A stretch of 64,000 nt of DNA from Lysobacter helvus (GCF_018406645.1 NZ_AP024546.1:1302001-1366000), one strand, 5' to 3'. Positions 1 through 12,691 are shown, counted from the first letter of the stretch. The notes: generated by a model from the letters alone, not told the origin. A program made the numbers and translations.

Positions 1-240
1 TGGCACGCCTTCCACCTGCACCCAATAGGTCTTCGGCTGTTTGTGGCGCGGATCGCTGAGCCGGTGTGCGAGCGGACCGTCGTCGGTCAGCAGCAGCAAG
101 CCCTCCGAATCCGCATCGAGCCGGCCCGCGGCATAGACGCCCGCGGGCAGGCCGAACCCCGCGAGCGTCGGCCGTGGCGGGCGGCTGCGGTCGGTGAACT
201 GCGACAGCACCCCGTACGGCTTGTTGAACGCCACGAGCAT
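1..240 (-). CDS. rluE: RsuA/RluE-family 23S rRNA pseudouridine synthase (3' part missing)
   Basis: This is the N-terminal 80 residues of a pseudouridine synthase; the rest lies beyond the left edge. It opens with [12 protein letters not shown] and carries the family motif [15 protein letters not shown], with the presumed catalytic Asp at residue 42. Members isomerise a uridine in ribosomal RNA. The absence of an N-terminal S4 domain and the start at NKPYG fit RluE (23S U2457) better than RsuA or RluB. The ATG at 240 begins 20 bases after the stop of the upstream methyltransferase gene, so the two may be cotranscribed. Confidence 0.85.
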   Translation of the reverse strand, partial: MLVAFNKPYGVLSQFTDRSRPPRPTLAGFGLPAGVYAAGRLDADSEGLLLLTDDGPLAHRLSDPRHKQPKTYWVQVEGVP

Positions 241-259
241 CGACGCGGGGCGTCTCGCC

Positions 260-1174
260 TCAGGCGGCGGGCTTGCGGAAGCGCAGCGTCATGCGATCGC
301 TTTCGCCGATCGCCTTGTACTTCGCGTCGTCCGCCTTGTCGTGCTGGTTGGTCGGCGGCAAGGTCCACACCCCGTTCGGGTGATCCTTGGTGTCCTTCGC
401 GTTGGCGTTCACTTCGCTCTGGTCTTCGAGCACGAAGCCCGCGGCCTTGGCGTAACCGGTCACCAACTCCTCGGTGAGGTAGCCGGTCTTGATCTGCGTG
501 GCCAGGTCCGTGCCCGCCTTCGCGCGATGGTCGACGAAGCCCAGCGTGCCGCCCGGCTTGAGCACGGCGAAGAACGCATTGAAGTAATCCTGCGCGTTGC
601 CGTCCTCCACCCAGTTGTGCGCGTTGCGGAACGTCAGCACGACGTCGGCCGAGCCCGCCGGCCCGAAGTTCGGGTGCTTCGCATCGAACTTGCGCAGCTC
701 CGCCTTGCCGTACAACGCCCCGTTGCCCGCGACCTTCTCGCGCAACTGCTTGTTGAGGTTGTAGCGGTACTGCGGCTGCCCGGTGATCGCGTCGTCCCAC
801 ACCGCGGCAACGTAGTGGCCGTTGTCGCGGAGGTAGGGCGCGAGGATCTCCGTGTACCAGCCGCCGCCGGGCGTGATCTCGATGACGGTCTGGTTCGCGT
901 TGACCATGAAGAACGACAGCGTTTCCTTCGGATGGCGATACACGTCGCGCGCGGCCCACGCCGGCGTGCGCCAGCTGCCCGCGATCGATTCGTCGAGCGC
1001 TGCGCCCGTGGCGTTGGTGACCATCGAAGAGGACGCGCTCGACGATGCGGCGCCGCCGTCCGCCGATGCGCTCGCCGAAGCGGAAGCACCGTCGTGCGTG
1101 GACGCGCACGCGGCCAGCAGGGATGCGACGAAGCAGGACAGCAGGGGACGTGCGGACAACGTCGGGCGTGCCAT
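260..1174 (-). CDS. exported class I SAM-dependent methyltransferase (lipoprotein)
   Basis: The 304-residue product resembles the COG4798-type predicted methyltransferases. A hydrophobic leader ends in a lipobox (LAAC, Cys23), followed by a low-complexity Ser/Ala stretch (about 30-50) and then the Rossmann domain, with a glycine-rich SAM loop [12 protein letters not shown] at residues 99-110. A second motif ([11 protein letters not shown]) is typical of methyltransferase strand 5. Substrate is unknown. The ATG at 1174 was chosen because it places the signal peptide at the terminus; the frame stays open far upstream without sensible protein. A SAM-dependent enzyme with a lipoprotein signal is odd because SAM is cytoplasmic. 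A role in the periplasm is inferred from the signal only. Confidence 0.8.
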   Translation of the reverse strand: MARPTLSARPLLSCFVASLLAACASTHDGASASASASADGGAASSSASSSMVTNATGAALDESIAGSWRTPAWAARDVYRHPKETLSFFMVNANQTVIEITPGGGWYTEILAPYLRDNGHYVAAVWDDAITGQPQYRYNLNKQLREKVAGNGALYGKAELRKFDAKHPNFGPAGSADVVLTFRNAHNWVEDGNAQDYFNAFFAVLKPGGTLGFVDHRAKAGTDLATQIKTGYLTEELVTGYAKAAGFVLEDQSEVNANAKDTKDHPNGVWTLPPTNQHDKADDAKYKAIGESDRMTLRFRKPAA

Positions 1175-1212
1175 GGGGTCGGCTCCTCGGAAAGGAGCGA
1201 CAGGGTAGCGCG

Positions 1213-2100
1213 TCAGCTTTGGGCGTCCGTGTAGACCCGCGCCTGTTCCAGCAACCAGGCGCGGAACGCGGCCAGGCCGGCGTGCCCGCGCGAGCGGGGC
1301 GGGGCGACCAGGTAATGCGCGAAGTCGGCTTTGAGCTTCTCGTCGAACAGCAGGCACAGGCGGTTCGAATCGATCAGCGGCCAGGCCAGCGTGAGCCGGC
1401 CCAGCACGATGCCCATGCCTTCCACCGCCGCGCGGTGCAGCGTTTCGGAATCGTCGAAGTTGGCCACGTAGCGCTTGGGTGCCTTGCCGCCGAAGCGCGT
1501 GAACCAATCGCTCCAGCGCCCGCCGGGTGCGCCGAGCAGCGGGAAGTCGCCGAGCGTTTCCAGCGTGGGCCGGCCCAGGCGTTCGATCAGCGCGGGGCTC
1601 GCGATCGGCGTGAGCCAGTCGTCGAACAGGTGCACGGCTTCCAGTCCGGGCCAATGCCCGGGGCCGTAGCGCAGGCCCGCGTCCACGTCGGTGTCGCGTT
1701 CGAAGTCGACGACGTTGATCGTCGACTGCAGGTGGATCTCCAACTGCGGATGCGCGGCGAGGAAGGTCGGCAATCGCGGCACGAGCCAGCTCGTCGCGAA
1801 CGAGGGCATCAGCGTCACCGTCAGCACGTCGTCGCGACGCATGCCGAAGGGACGCAGCGCGTGTTCGATCGCATCGAGGTGATCGGCGACGCGGTCGAAC
1901 AGGCGCTGCCCGTCGGCGGTGAGTTCCACCCCGCGCGGCTGCCGCACGAACAGGCGTTGGCCGAGGCGTTCCTCGAGCCCTTTGATCTGGTGGCTGAGCG
2001 CGCTGATGGTCAGGTGCATCGACTCGGCCGCCCGCGACAGGTTGCCGAGGCGCGCGGTGGCGACGAACCCTTGCAGGGCATGCAGCGGCGGACGGTTCAT
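1213..2100 (-). CDS. LysR-family transcriptional regulator (GcvA-like)
   Basis: The 295-residue protein has an N-terminal winged helix-turn-helix (about residues 5-62, with ARLGNLSRAAESMHLTISA then ALSHQIKGLEERLG) followed by a LysR substrate-binding domain (about 90-290). The HTH sequence resembles the GcvA/TrpI branch. The start at 2100 is chosen because it begins at the conserved HTH; an in-frame upstream extension adds no recognisable sequence. It faces a small gene starting at 2216 across 115 bases, the usual arrangement for a LysR regulator and its target, so that gene is a plausible but unproven target. Confidence 0.88.
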   Translation of the reverse strand: MNRPPLHALQGFVATARLGNLSRAAESMHLTISALSHQIKGLEERLGQRLFVRQPRGVELTADGQRLFDRVADHLDAIEHALRPFGMRRDDVLTVTLMPSFATSWLVPRLPTFLAAHPQLEIHLQSTINVVDFERDTDVDAGLRYGPGHWPGLEAVHLFDDWLTPIASPALIERLGRPTLETLGDFPLLGAPGGRWSDWFTRFGGKAPKRYVANFDDSETLHRAAVEGMGIVLGRLTLAWPLIDSNRLCLLFDEKLKADFAHYLVAPPRSRGHAGLAAFRAWLLEQARVYTDAQS

Positions 2101-2215
2101 TGGAGGCGAGCCTTGAATGGAATCGAAAGGTCCCTTGCCGAACTTGCGATTTTCAGGGCGAAAGGATGCGCCTATCTTCGATCCCACTCAAGCAATGTCC
2201 CCCAGGGAGACCGCC

Positions 2216-2575
2216 ATGAACGTGCAGACGCAACGCCTCTTCAAGGACCTGTTGTTCCTCCATGGCCACGTCGCCGACCCCCGGCTCGGCGCCACGCTGG
2301 CGGACGACACGGAGCAAGCCGCCACGGACCAGGCCGCGACAACGCCGGGCATCCCCGAGGAGTCCCACATGAACCTGTTCAAGAGCTTCTGGCTGCTCGG
2401 CGGCCTGGCGTCCATCGATCCTCGCGTCGAGGACGAAGAGACCGGCTTCAACCCGAGCTACGGCAACCGCATCGCGTCCGAACGCACCTTCGGCAAGCCG
2501 CGCATCGAACCCAAGCGCGAAGCCGCCGTGCGCAAGCCGGTCGTGTCGAACGACCAGCGGGTCGCGCATTGCTGA
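2216..2575 (+). CDS. small hypothetical protein with an internal duplication
   Basis: A 119-residue protein I do not recognise. The ATG at 2216 follows a good ribosome-binding site (AGGGAGA, about 5 bases upstream); an in-frame start at 2117 is less likely. A second in-frame ATG at 2369, preceded by GAGGA at 2357-2361, could give a 68-residue product. Sequence after each start is similar: RLFKDLLFLHGHVADPRLG and NLFKSFWLLGGLASIDPRV, which suggests two repeats. No signal peptide is obvious. It lies divergent to the LysR gene and convergent with icd, separated from icd by a large inverted repeat. Confidence 0.6.
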   Translation: MNVQTQRLFKDLLFLHGHVADPRLGATLADDTEQAATDQAATTPGIPEESHMNLFKSFWLLGGLASIDPRVEDEETGFNPSYGNRIASERTFGKPRIEPKREAAVRKPVVSNDQRVAHC

Positions 2576-2579
2576 AAGC

Positions 2580-2657
2580 AGGGACCGGGGACCGGGGACC
2601 AGGGACCAGGGAAGAGCGCACTTGCTCTCTGGTCCCCGGTCCCTGGTCCCCGGTCCC
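2580..2657. repeat. GGGACC-rich imperfect inverted repeat between convergent genes
   Basis: The left arm is a run of GGGACC/GGGGACC units and the right arm is its near-complement (GGTCCCCGGTCCCTGGTCC). They flank a small inner hairpin, AGAGC-GCACTT-GCTCT. The whole could fold into a stem of about 30 imperfect pairs. It fills the gap between the stop codons of the small gene at 2575 and icd at 2664, so it could act as a bidirectional terminator. Similar GGGACC-type intergenic repeats occur in other Xanthomonadaceae to my knowledge; I saw only one copy here. Confidence 0.75.
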
Positions 2658-2663
2658 GAGTTG

Positions 2664-5898
<3,235 letters not shown>

Positions 5899-5986
5899 GG
5901 GATTGCTCCGGCCCGGCGGGGGCCGGGCGCAGCGCAGGGGACCACGCGCCCCGTTAAATCCGCATCGTCGCCGGCTGTGCCGTGCG

Positions 5987-6802
5987 TTATTGCCGCAGTG
6001 CGCGGACGGCCGGTGGCGGCGACAGGCCCGGCGTGCCGCGCCACGGGTTGATGTCCAGCCCGCCGCGCCGCGTGTAGCGCGCTTCCACCGACACGCGCTC
6101 GGCACGACAGCGCGCGAGCACGTCGATGAAGATGCGCTCCACGCACTGTTCGTGGAATTCGGCGTGGTCGCGGAAACTGACGAGGTAGCGCAGCAGCCCC
6201 GCCGGATCGATGCGCGGGCCCAGCGTGTCGATGCGCACTTCGGCCCAGTCGGGCTGGCCGGTCACGGGGCAGTTGGATTTCAGCAAGGCCGAGCGGAACG
6301 ATTGCGCGACCGTCGCGCCATCGGAGACCAGATGGATCGGATTCGGCGGGCCGTAGTCGTCGATCGAGATCGGTTGCAGGTCCAGGTCGATCACGTCGGC
6401 GTCGTCGGCCGCCATCGGCGGCAGGCCGAAGCGCACGTCGAACGGCGCGCCCGCGGCGTGCGACAGGTCGGCGGCGATGCGCGCGCGCACGTCTTCCGGC
6501 CGTTCGAAACGCGAGGCGTTGAAGGAGTTGAGATACAGCTTCAGCGACTTGGACTCGACCAGGTTCGGCGAGTCGGCGGACACGCTGAAGGTCGCCACCT
6601 CCGCCACCGGCTTGCCGCGCGCATCCAGCCACGACAACTCGTACGCATGCCAGCGATCGATGCCCGTGAACGGCAGCGGCGCATCCGGCGCGAGCGACAG
6701 CGCCGTGCGCCCGACGGTGCGCGCGAAGGGAAACAGCAGGCCCGGATCGTAGTAGCGCGGGTAATCGACGGCGCGGCCGAGGGGGAGTTCATGCGTGGTC
6801 AT
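5987..6802 (-). CDS. queF: NADPH-dependent 7-cyano-7-deazaguanine reductase QueF
   Basis: The 271-residue protein reduces preQ0 to preQ1 in queuosine biosynthesis. It is the long (bimodular, type II) form, as in E. coli. The family motif [13 protein letters not shown] is at residues 83-95, the thioimide-forming Cys is Cys178 in [14 protein letters not shown], and the proton-relay Asp is Asp185. The ATG at 6802 gives the conserved N-terminus. It faces the APC permease gene across 100 bases. I saw no convincing preQ1 riboswitch upstream. Confidence 0.96.
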   Translation of the reverse strand: MTTHELPLGRAVDYPRYYDPGLLFPFARTVGRTALSLAPDAPLPFTGIDRWHAYELSWLDARGKPVAEVATFSVSADSPNLVESKSLKLYLNSFNASRFERPEDVRARIAADLSHAAGAPFDVRFGLPPMAADDADVIDLDLQPISIDDYGPPNPIHLVSDGATVAQSFRSALLKSNCPVTGQPDWAEVRIDTLGPRIDPAGLLRYLVSFRDHAEFHEQCVERIFIDVLARCRAERVSVEARYTRRGGLDINPWRGTPGLSPPPAVRALRQ

Positions 6803-6902
6803 GGCGCGGATTCTAAGGGGCGCGCGGGTGACGGGGCCGGAAGGGGACTCGCCTTCGCGTCGCGAGCATGCGACGCTCGGCCGATCCACGGGGAGCCATG
6901 CA

Positions 6903-8231
6903 ATGACCGATCGCACGCCTGCCGCCGCCGCGCTGCAAGGGGACGCCGCGCTGATCCGCGCCGTCGGGACCTTCGCGCTGACGGCCGCCGTCATCAACGT
7001 CATCGTGGGCGGCGGCATCTTCCGCATGCCCGCCGCCTTGTCCTCGCAGATGGGATCGGCTGCGCCGCTCGCGCTGATCGTGGGCGCGATCGCGATCATC
7101 CCGATCGCGTTGTGCTTCTCCGCGGTGGGCAGCCGCGTGCTCGCCACCGGCGGCCCCTACAGCTATCTCACCGCGACGTTCGGCCAGTTCGCCGGCTTCA
7201 TCGGCGGCGCGCTGATGTGGATCAGCAACATCACCTCGAGCGCGGGCGTGGCCGCGGCGCTGTCGGACCAGGTCGCGCGGCTGGTGCCGGCGTTCGCCGA
7301 TCCGGTGTTGCGCGCATTGCTGATCACGGGCGTGTACGCAGCGTTGTTCTCGCTCAATGCGTTCGGCGTGAAGCTGGGCGCGCGCGCGATCGTTGCGCTC
7401 GCCGCGTTGAAGCTCACGCCGTTGTTCCTGCTGGTCGCGCTGGGCGTGTGGTTCGTCGACTGGAGCCAGGTGAGCTTCGCGATCGGCGACGTGCCGTCGT
7501 TCGGTGCGCTCGGTGCGTCGATGGCACTGGTGATGTTCGCGTACTCCGGCATGGAAACCGCGCTCGTGCCGTCCGGCGAATTGCGCGATCCCTCGCGCAA
7601 CGTACCGCGCGCCACCGTCGTGGCGATCCTGCTCGTCGTGCTGCTGTACCTCGGCCTGCAGATCGTGGGGCAGGGCGTGCTGGGCGCGAACCTCGGCACG
7701 AGCAAGGTGCCGGTGGCGGATGTCGCCGGAGCGCTGTGGGCGCCGGGCCACGTGCTGCTGCTGATCACCGCGTGCATTTCGATGACCGGTTTCATGATGG
7801 GCAACCTGCTCGGCACGTCGCGGCTGGTGTTCGCGCTCGGGCGCGATGGCTATCTGCCGCGCGCATTCGGTCGCGTGACCAAGGTGCATCGCGTGCCGAT
7901 GCTCGCGCTCATCGCGCATGCCACGCCGGCGTGGTTGCTCGCGATCGCGGGCAGCTTCGACACGCTGGCGCTGATTTCCGGTGGCGCGATCTGCCTGGTG
8001 TACGGGCTGGTGAGCCTGGCGGCGTGGCGCGCGCAGCGCCTGGATTTGCGCGAACGCGGCGATGCGCCGTTCGTGCTGCCGGGCGGGCCGCTGATTCCGG
8101 CGTTCGGGTTCGCGATCATGGTCGCGATCGTGTTCACGCTGAAGCGCGACGAGTTCGCGGCGATCGTGATCGCGCTGGCGGTGCTGCTTGCGGTCTATGC
8201 GGGCCTGCACTGGATGCGGCGCCGCGCGTAA
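6903..8231 (+). CDS. APC-family amino acid permease
   Basis: The 442-residue integral membrane protein has about 12 hydrophobic segments and the APC signature at TM1, [12 protein letters not shown] (residues about 34-45). A consensus stretch follows at TM6 ([26 protein letters not shown]), typical of the AdiC/PotE-like APC superfamily, and implies a proton-coupled or exchange transporter of amino acids or amines. The substrate cannot be read from sequence. The ATG at 6903 is preceded by GGGGAG. It is a single-gene unit divergent from queF and convergent with zapE. Confidence 0.9.
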   Translation: MTDRTPAAAALQGDAALIRAVGTFALTAAVINVIVGGGIFRMPAALSSQMGSAAPLALIVGAIAIIPIALCFSAVGSRVLATGGPYSYLTATFGQFAGFIGGALMWISNITSSAGVAAALSDQVARLVPAFADPVLRALLITGVYAALFSLNAFGVKLGARAIVALAALKLTPLFLLVALGVWFVDWSQVSFAIGDVPSFGALGASMALVMFAYSGMETALVPSGELRDPSRNVPRATVVAILLVVLLYLGLQIVGQGVLGANLGTSKVPVADVAGALWAPGHVLLLITACISMTGFMMGNLLGTSRLVFALGRDGYLPRAFGRVTKVHRVPMLALIAHATPAWLLAIAGSFDTLALISGGAICLVYGLVSLAAWRAQRLDLRERGDAPFVLPGGPLIPAFGFAIMVAIVFTLKRDEFAAIVIALAVLLAVYAGLHWMRRRA

Positions 8232-8240
8232 CGCATGTCT

Positions 8241-8286
8241 CCTCCCCTGCGGGGGAGGCCGGGAGGGGGCCGCGCCTCAGGCGCGG
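8241..8286. terminator. paired hairpins between convergent genes
   Basis: A perfect 7-bp stem (CCTCCCC/GGGGAGG, 8241-8247 and 8252-8258) is followed by a second GC-rich hairpin (CCGCGCC-TCA-GGCGCGG, 8270-8286) that contains the zapE stop codon. Neither has a T tract, so termination is suggested only by position between the convergent APC and zapE genes. Confidence 0.45.
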
Positions 8287-9377
8287 TGCTCGAGCGCCAG
8301 GTAATCGGCGGACTGCATTTCGATCAGGCGTGATGCGGTGCGCTCGAATGCGGCCGCGAGCCGATCGCTCTTGTACAGCGCAACCGGCGCGGCATCGGCG
8401 GTGCACACCAGGTTGACGTGGTGGTCGTACAGCTCGTCGACCAGGTGCACGAACCGGCGCGCCGCATCGTCGCGCGTGCCATCGAACACCGGGATCCCGC
8501 CCAGCAGCACCGTGTGGCATTCCGCGGCGAGTTCGATGTAATCCGCCGTCCCGCGCGGCCCTTCGCACAACGCGGCGAAATCGAACCACGCCATGCCTTC
8601 GGCGCGCGCGCGTGCCGGGATCTCGCGGCCTTCGACGATGAAGGGCCCGTCCTCGCGCGGACAGCCATGGCTCAACGCATCCCAGCGCGACTGTAGCCAG
8701 GCATCGGATTCACCATCGAGCGGTGCGCGATAGACCGGGGATTGCGTGAGCGCGCGCAGGCGGTAATCGAGCGGACTGTCGAGGTGCACGACGGCGCAGC
8801 GCTGCTCGATCAATGCGATCGCCGGCAGGAAGCGCGCGCGTTGCAGGCCGTCCTTGTAGAGCTCGCCGGGCGCGGCGTTCGAACTTGTCACCAGCACCAC
8901 GCCTTCGGCGAACAGGCGATCGAGCAGGCGCCCGAGCAGCATCGCGTCGCCGATGTCGCTGACGAAGAATTCGTCGAGCACCAGCACGCGCAGCGTTTCG
9001 CGCCATTCCTTCGCGATCGCCGCGAGCGGATCGCGCTGGCCGGCATGCGCGCGCAGGCGCTCGTGCACTTCGCGCATGAAGCGGTGGAAGTGCGTGCGGC
9101 GTTTTTCGGCGATGGGCAGGCCGTCGTAGAACAGGTCGATCAGGAACGTCTTGCCTCGGCCCACGCCGCCCCAGAGGTACAGGCCGCGCGGGGCCTCGGG
9201 CGCGTCGTTGCCGAAAAGGCGCGAGAACAAGCCATTGCGCGCGGGAGACGATTGCGACACCGCCGCATGCAGGCGATCCAGTTCGCGCAACGCGGCATGC
9301 TGCGCCACATCGTCCTGCCAGTCCCCGCGCGCGACACCGGCGGCGTAGGCCGCCGACGGCAGCACTCCGTCGCTCAT
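8277..9377 (-). CDS. zapE: cell division protein ZapE (AFG1-like ATPase)
   Basis: The 366-residue P-loop ATPase has Walker A GGVGRGKT at residues 70-77 and Walker B VLVLDEFFVSD with Asp135-Glu136. YLWGGVGRGKTFLIDLFYDGLP and the later SSNAAPGELYKDGLQR are hallmarks of the AFG1/ZapE family. In E. coli, ZapE associates with FtsZ and destabilises its polymers at the end of division. The start at 9377 overlaps the stop of the upstream hydrolase gene by ATGA, so the two are translationally coupled. Confidence 0.93.
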   Translation of the reverse strand: MSDGVLPSAAYAAGVARGDWQDDVAQHAALRELDRLHAAVSQSSPARNGLFSRLFGNDAPEAPRGLYLWGGVGRGKTFLIDLFYDGLPIAEKRRTHFHRFMREVHERLRAHAGQRDPLAAIAKEWRETLRVLVLDEFFVSDIGDAMLLGRLLDRLFAEGVVLVTSSNAAPGELYKDGLQRARFLPAIALIEQRCAVVHLDSPLDYRLRALTQSPVYRAPLDGESDAWLQSRWDALSHGCPREDGPFIVEGREIPARARAEGMAWFDFAALCEGPRGTADYIELAAECHTVLLGGIPVFDGTRDDAARRFVHLVDELYDHHVNLVCTADAAPVALYKSDRLAAAFERTASRLIEMQSADYLALEHRA

Positions 9378-10048
9378 GCCGCCGGCAACCAGGGCCGCAC
9401 GCCGCTCTTGATCGCGCCGCGCAGGTCCATGAGCTTGCGGTGGAAGAAGTGGCTGGTGTCGGGCATCAGCACGAGTTCGGGCGCCGGCGACAACGCTTCG
9501 GCCCACGCCTTCACCGCCTGCGCGTCGACGATTTCATCCGCTTCGCCCTGGATCACGAGCCAAGGGCAGTGGGGATGCGGGATGTCGCTGAAGTCCCAGC
9601 TGCGGCCCACGGGGGGCGCGATGGACAGCAACAGGCCAGGCTGGAGTTCGGCCGCGACCTTGTACGACACGTAGGCGCCGAAGCTGAAACCGGCGAGCCA
9701 AAGTTGCGCGCCGGGCTTGCGCGCGCGCGCCCAGGCCACGACTGCGCGCAGGTCGTCGGCTTCGCCCACGCCTTCGTCGAACGTGCCCGCCGAGTTGCCC
9801 ACGCCGCGGAAGTTGAAGCGCACCGTCGTCGCGCCGCACTCGCGCAGCGCGCGCGCGGCCATCGTGACGACCTTGTTGTGCATCGTCCCGCCCTCGGTGG
9901 GCAGGGGATGGCAGACCACCGCGATGATGTCGGCGGGCGTGGATTCGGGTTCCGGATCGTCGATCGCCAGTTCGAGCACGCCGGCCGGGCCGTCGATGCG
10001 TTCGGACTCGTCGGCGGGGGCGATACCGGGGGGCGTGGAGGCGTTCAT
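9374..10048 (-). CDS. alpha/beta hydrolase (COG2945-like)
   Basis: The 224-residue protein has the alpha/beta-hydrolase nucleophile elbow GFSFG (Ser122) and the oxyanion-side motif VVCHPLPTEGGTMHNKV, typical of the short CinD/YeeS-like COG2945 hydrolases. The likely acid lies in GEADEIVD and the likely His in DTSHFFH. There is no signal peptide. The substrate is unknown. It is the first gene of a two-gene unit with zapE, overlapping it by four bases. Confidence 0.88.
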   Translation of the reverse strand: MNASTPPGIAPADESERIDGPAGVLELAIDDPEPESTPADIIAVVCHPLPTEGGTMHNKVVTMAARALRECGATTVRFNFRGVGNSAGTFDEGVGEADDLRAVVAWARARKPGAQLWLAGFSFGAYVSYKVAAELQPGLLLSIAPPVGRSWDFSDIPHPHCPWLVIQGEADEIVDAQAVKAWAEALSPAPELVLMPDTSHFFHRKLMDLRGAIKSGVRPWLPAA

Positions 10049-10095
10049 GCGGGGAATGATGCACGAGCGGCCGTTGGCGGCGTGCAGTGGTGGCG

Positions 10096-10124
10096 GAAAC
10101 GAAAACGCCGCCCGGAGGCGGCGT
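10096..10124 (-). terminator. rho-independent terminator of the cytochrome gene
   Basis: On the minus strand an 8-bp perfect stem (10105-10112 with 10117-10124; loop TCCG) is followed by a T-rich stretch (TTTCGTTT). It lies 30 bases after the stop of the cytochrome c gene at 10154. Confidence 0.75.
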
Positions 10125-10153
10125 CGTCTGCGATCGGCCGGGGCCGACGGCGA

Positions 10154-10672
10154 TTACTTGATGTTGGCGAGCATCCAGTCGACGGTGGCCTTCACCTGGT
10201 CGTCGGTGAGGGCCGGGTTGCCGCCCTTCGCGGGCATCACGCCGCCGGCGTCCTGGAAGCCTTCGATCGCGTGCTTGTGCAGGGTGTCCTTGCCCTTGGC
10301 GGCCAGGCGCGCGCCCATGCCCGCGGCGGTGAGCATCGGGGCACCGCCCGCGCCGGAGGTGTGGCAGCCGGTGCAGAGGTTGTTGAAGATCACCGAGCCA
10401 TCCATCGTGCCGCCGTAGGCGACCTGCGAGGCGGCCTTGTCCGCGGCGGCCTTCAGCGCGGCGGTCTGCGCCGCGGCACCGGTGGCACCGGCGTAAACCG
10501 CACCAACCGGCTGGATGCGCGCCAGCTGGCGCTTGGCCACGGCCGGATCGGCCTCGGGCACCAGGGTGCCCTGCAGGTGGTGCGCGAACACCATCAGCAC
10601 CACGGTGAGGGCCATGAGGAAGCCGATCACCATCGAGAATTTCTTGAGGAAGTCGAGGTCGTAGTTGCGCAC
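10154..10672 (-). CDS. membrane-anchored cytochrome c5-type protein
   Basis: The 172-residue protein has an N-terminal transmembrane anchor (about residues 12-30) and an Ala-rich spacer, then a class I cytochrome c domain with the haem-attachment motif CTGCH (Cys100, Cys103, His104) and a likely axial Met146 in GGVMPAKGG. This is the c5/CycA-like layout seen in Xanthomonadaceae, presumed to carry electrons in the periplasm. The start is taken as GTG at 10672, giving the sensible N-terminus [13 protein letters not shown]; an upstream ATG would run through the tRNA gene. A good terminator follows. Confidence 0.85.
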   Translation of the reverse strand: MRNYDLDFLKKFSMVIGFLMALTVVLMVFAHHLQGTLVPEADPAVAKRQLARIQPVGAVYAGATGAAAQTAALKAAADKAASQVAYGGTMDGSVIFNNLCTGCHTSGAGGAPMLTAAGMGARLAAKGKDTLHKHAIEGFQDAGGVMPAKGGNPALTDDQVKATVDWMLANIK

Positions 10673-10791
10673 GATCCGTCCAGAGTGCGCGGTTGCCCGC
10701 GCCAAGCAGAATAAAGAGCGCGGATTATTCCAGAAGCCCGGAATATGCGCGAGCCGAAGGCCGGTGGCCGCCGGGACGAATGCTCCAGCGA

Positions 10792-10868
10792 TGGCGCGCC
10801 TGGAGGGATTCGAACCCCCGACCAATGGCTTCGGAAGCCACTACTCTATCCGGCTGAGCTACAGGCGC
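10792..10868 (-). tRNA. tRNA-Arg (anticodon CCG)
   Basis: The minus strand folds as a complete cloverleaf of 77 bases with encoded CCA. The acceptor stem is GCGCCTG/CAGGCGC, the D arm contains AGCTCAGCCGGATAGAG, the anticodon loop is TTCCGAA giving CCG, and the T arm is GGGGTTCGAATCCC. It reads the CGG arginine codon. It sits alone between the cytochrome and ubiA genes, and I saw no integrase or duplicated 3' end beside it. Confidence 0.96.
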
Positions 10869-10979
10869 ACGGCGATGGAACGTCCCCGCGGAGGCCGCGG
10901 GGCGCGCATTCTCGCACGATCCACCAATGTCGCCACGCCCCGCATCGCCTGCCGCGGCGCCACTGCTAGGCTTCCACCC

Positions 10980-11903
10980 ATGAGCTACGAACGCGACTAC
11001 GCGCCCGTCCCGCCCCCGGTGCCCGCGTGGCGGCAACGCCTCGGCCTGTACTGGAAGCTGGTGCGCGGCGATCGCCCGATCGGGTGGTTGCTGCTGCTGT
11101 GGCCGACCTGGTGGGGCCTGTGGCTGGCGGCCGAGGGCGTGCCGCCCGCATGGACCCTGGTGGTCTTCACCCTCGGGGTGTGGCTGACGCGTTCGGCCGG
11201 CTGCGTGATCAACGACTACGCCGACCGCTGGCTGGATCCGCAGGTGGAACGCACCCGCGACCGCCCGCTGGCGACCGGCCAGGTGCGCGGCCGCGAAGCC
11301 TTGCTGGTGTTCGCAGTGCTGATGCTCGTCGCATTCGCGCTGGTGGCGACCATGAATCGCCTGACGCTGATGCTGAGCGTCGTGGGCGTGGTGCTGGCCG
11401 CGAGCTATCCGTACCTCAAGCGCTATACGTATTTGCCGCAGGTGTACCTGGGCCTTGCGTTCGGGTGGGGCATCCCGATGGCGTTCGCGGCGATCCGCGG
11501 CGAAATCCCGGCGATCGCGTGGGTGCTGTACGCCGCCAACATCCTGTGGGCCACCGCGTACGACACCTGGTACGCGATGGTCGACCGCGACGACGACTTG
11601 CGCGCGGGCGCCAAATCCACCGCGATCCTCTTCGGCGACATGGACCTGATCGCGCAGGCCGTGTTGTATGCGTCGTTCTTCCTCGCGTTGTGGCTGGTGG
11701 GGCGGCAGGCGACGCTGGGGCAGGCGTACTGGATCGGGCTCGGCGTGGCGGCGTTGCTGGTGGCGTACGAATTCGTGATCGCGCGGCATCGCGACCGCGA
11801 CGGGTGTTTCCGCGCCTTCCTGCACAACCACTGGGTGGGCGCGACGGTGTTCGCCGGGATCGCGATCGCGCTGTACCTGGCGAAGCATCCGATCACGCCC
11901 TGA
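10980..11903 (+). CDS. ubiA: 4-hydroxybenzoate octaprenyltransferase UbiA
   Basis: The 307-residue membrane enzyme joins a polyprenyl chain to 4-hydroxybenzoate, the first membrane step of ubiquinone synthesis. It has the two Asp-rich prenyl-diphosphate motifs, NDYADRWLD (78-86) and [13 protein letters not shown] (from about 194), plus about eight or nine hydrophobic segments. [16 protein letters not shown] near residue 32 is a family hallmark. The ATG at 10980 gives a normal-length product. No ubiC lies next to it. Confidence 0.96.
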   Translation: MSYERDYAPVPPPVPAWRQRLGLYWKLVRGDRPIGWLLLLWPTWWGLWLAAEGVPPAWTLVVFTLGVWLTRSAGCVINDYADRWLDPQVERTRDRPLATGQVRGREALLVFAVLMLVAFALVATMNRLTLMLSVVGVVLAASYPYLKRYTYLPQVYLGLAFGWGIPMAFAAIRGEIPAIAWVLYAANILWATAYDTWYAMVDRDDDLRAGAKSTAILFGDMDLIAQAVLYASFFLALWLVGRQATLGQAYWIGLGVAALLVAYEFVIARHRDRDGCFRAFLHNHWVGATVFAGIAIALYLAKHPITP

Positions 11904-11920
11904 GGTTGCGCGAAACGCCG

Positions 11921-12691
11921 TCATGGCGTGCGCGCGCAGACCCACGCATCCACGCGCTGCACGCCCGCGCGCAGCAACGCCTCTGCCGCGGCGTGCAACG
12001 TCGCCCCCGTCGTCATCACGTCATCGACGAGCACCACGTGGGCCGGCAATGCGCGCACATCCGGCACCGAAAACGCATTGCGCACGTTGCGGCGCCGCGC
12101 GATCGCGTGGTGTTCCGACTGCGGCGCCGTCGCCCGCGTGCGCACCAGCAGGCCGCGCTGCAGGGGGATGTCCAGCGCCCGAGCGACCGGCCGCGCCAGC
12201 TCCAGCGCCTGGTCGTAGCCCCGCGATCGCAACCGCCCGCGATGCAACGGCACCGGCACCAGCACGTCGGGCTTCGGCAAACCGGCGAATGCTTCGGTCA
12301 TCAACTGCGACAGCAACCGCCCGGCCGCCAGGTCGTCGTGGAACTTGAAGCGCGGCAGCAACCGATCCATCGGCGCGGCATACAGGCAGGCCGCCCGGAC
12401 CTCGCGCAGCGGCGGCGGATGGCGCAGGCACCGCCCGCACGTGCCCGCCACGGGAAGCGGCAGTGGCAAGGCGCACCGCACGCAGGCCGCCGTGCCCCGC
12501 GGCAGGCCGGCGGCGCACGCGCCGCACAGATCCATGCCTTCCAGCCCGGCTTCCGCGCACACCAGGCACCGGCTGGGCCACAACAACCGGCTGGCGTCGT
12601 TGCGCAACCAGAACCCCAACCGGGCCCGGAGGCCGCCGCCCGGCGGCCCGTCAACTGGAAGCATCCCGCGTTGGTTGACAGCGACTGACAT
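11921..12691 (-). CDS. comF: ComF family protein (phosphoribosyltransferase-like)
   Basis: The 256-residue protein has an N-terminal zinc-finger-like region with CxxC pairs (CLVC, CGAC, CVRC, CGRC) and a C-terminal phosphoribosyltransferase-type domain with the PRPP motif [13 protein letters not shown]. ComF/GntX proteins are linked to DNA uptake in competent bacteria; the biochemical activity is uncertain. The start is placed at 12691; a downstream Met at 12664 is also possible. It is convergent with ubiA (17-base gap) and divergent from bioB (49 bases). Confidence 0.88.
   Translation of the reverse strand: MSVAVNQRGMLPVDGPPGGGLRARLGFWLRNDASRLLWPSRCLVCAEAGLEGMDLCGACAAGLPRGTAACVRCALPLPLPVAGTCGRCLRHPPPLREVRAACLYAAPMDRLLPRFKFHDDLAAGRLLSQLMTEAFAGLPKPDVLVPVPLHRGRLRSRGYDQALELARPVARALDIPLQRGLLVRTRATAPQSEHHAIARRRNVRNAFSVPDVRALPAHVVLVDDVMTTGATLHAAAEALLRAGVQRVDAWVCARTP

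Noticed and set aside
6903-6986. A preQ1 riboswitch near queF
   Set aside because: I looked for a compact hairpin with an A-rich tail before queF on its strand and found nothing convincing; the nearby sequence belongs to the APC gene start.
10792-10868. tRNA-Arg as an integration site of a mobile island
   Set aside because: No integrase, direct repeat of the tRNA 3' end or GC shift is seen next to it; ubiA and the cytochrome gene follow normally.
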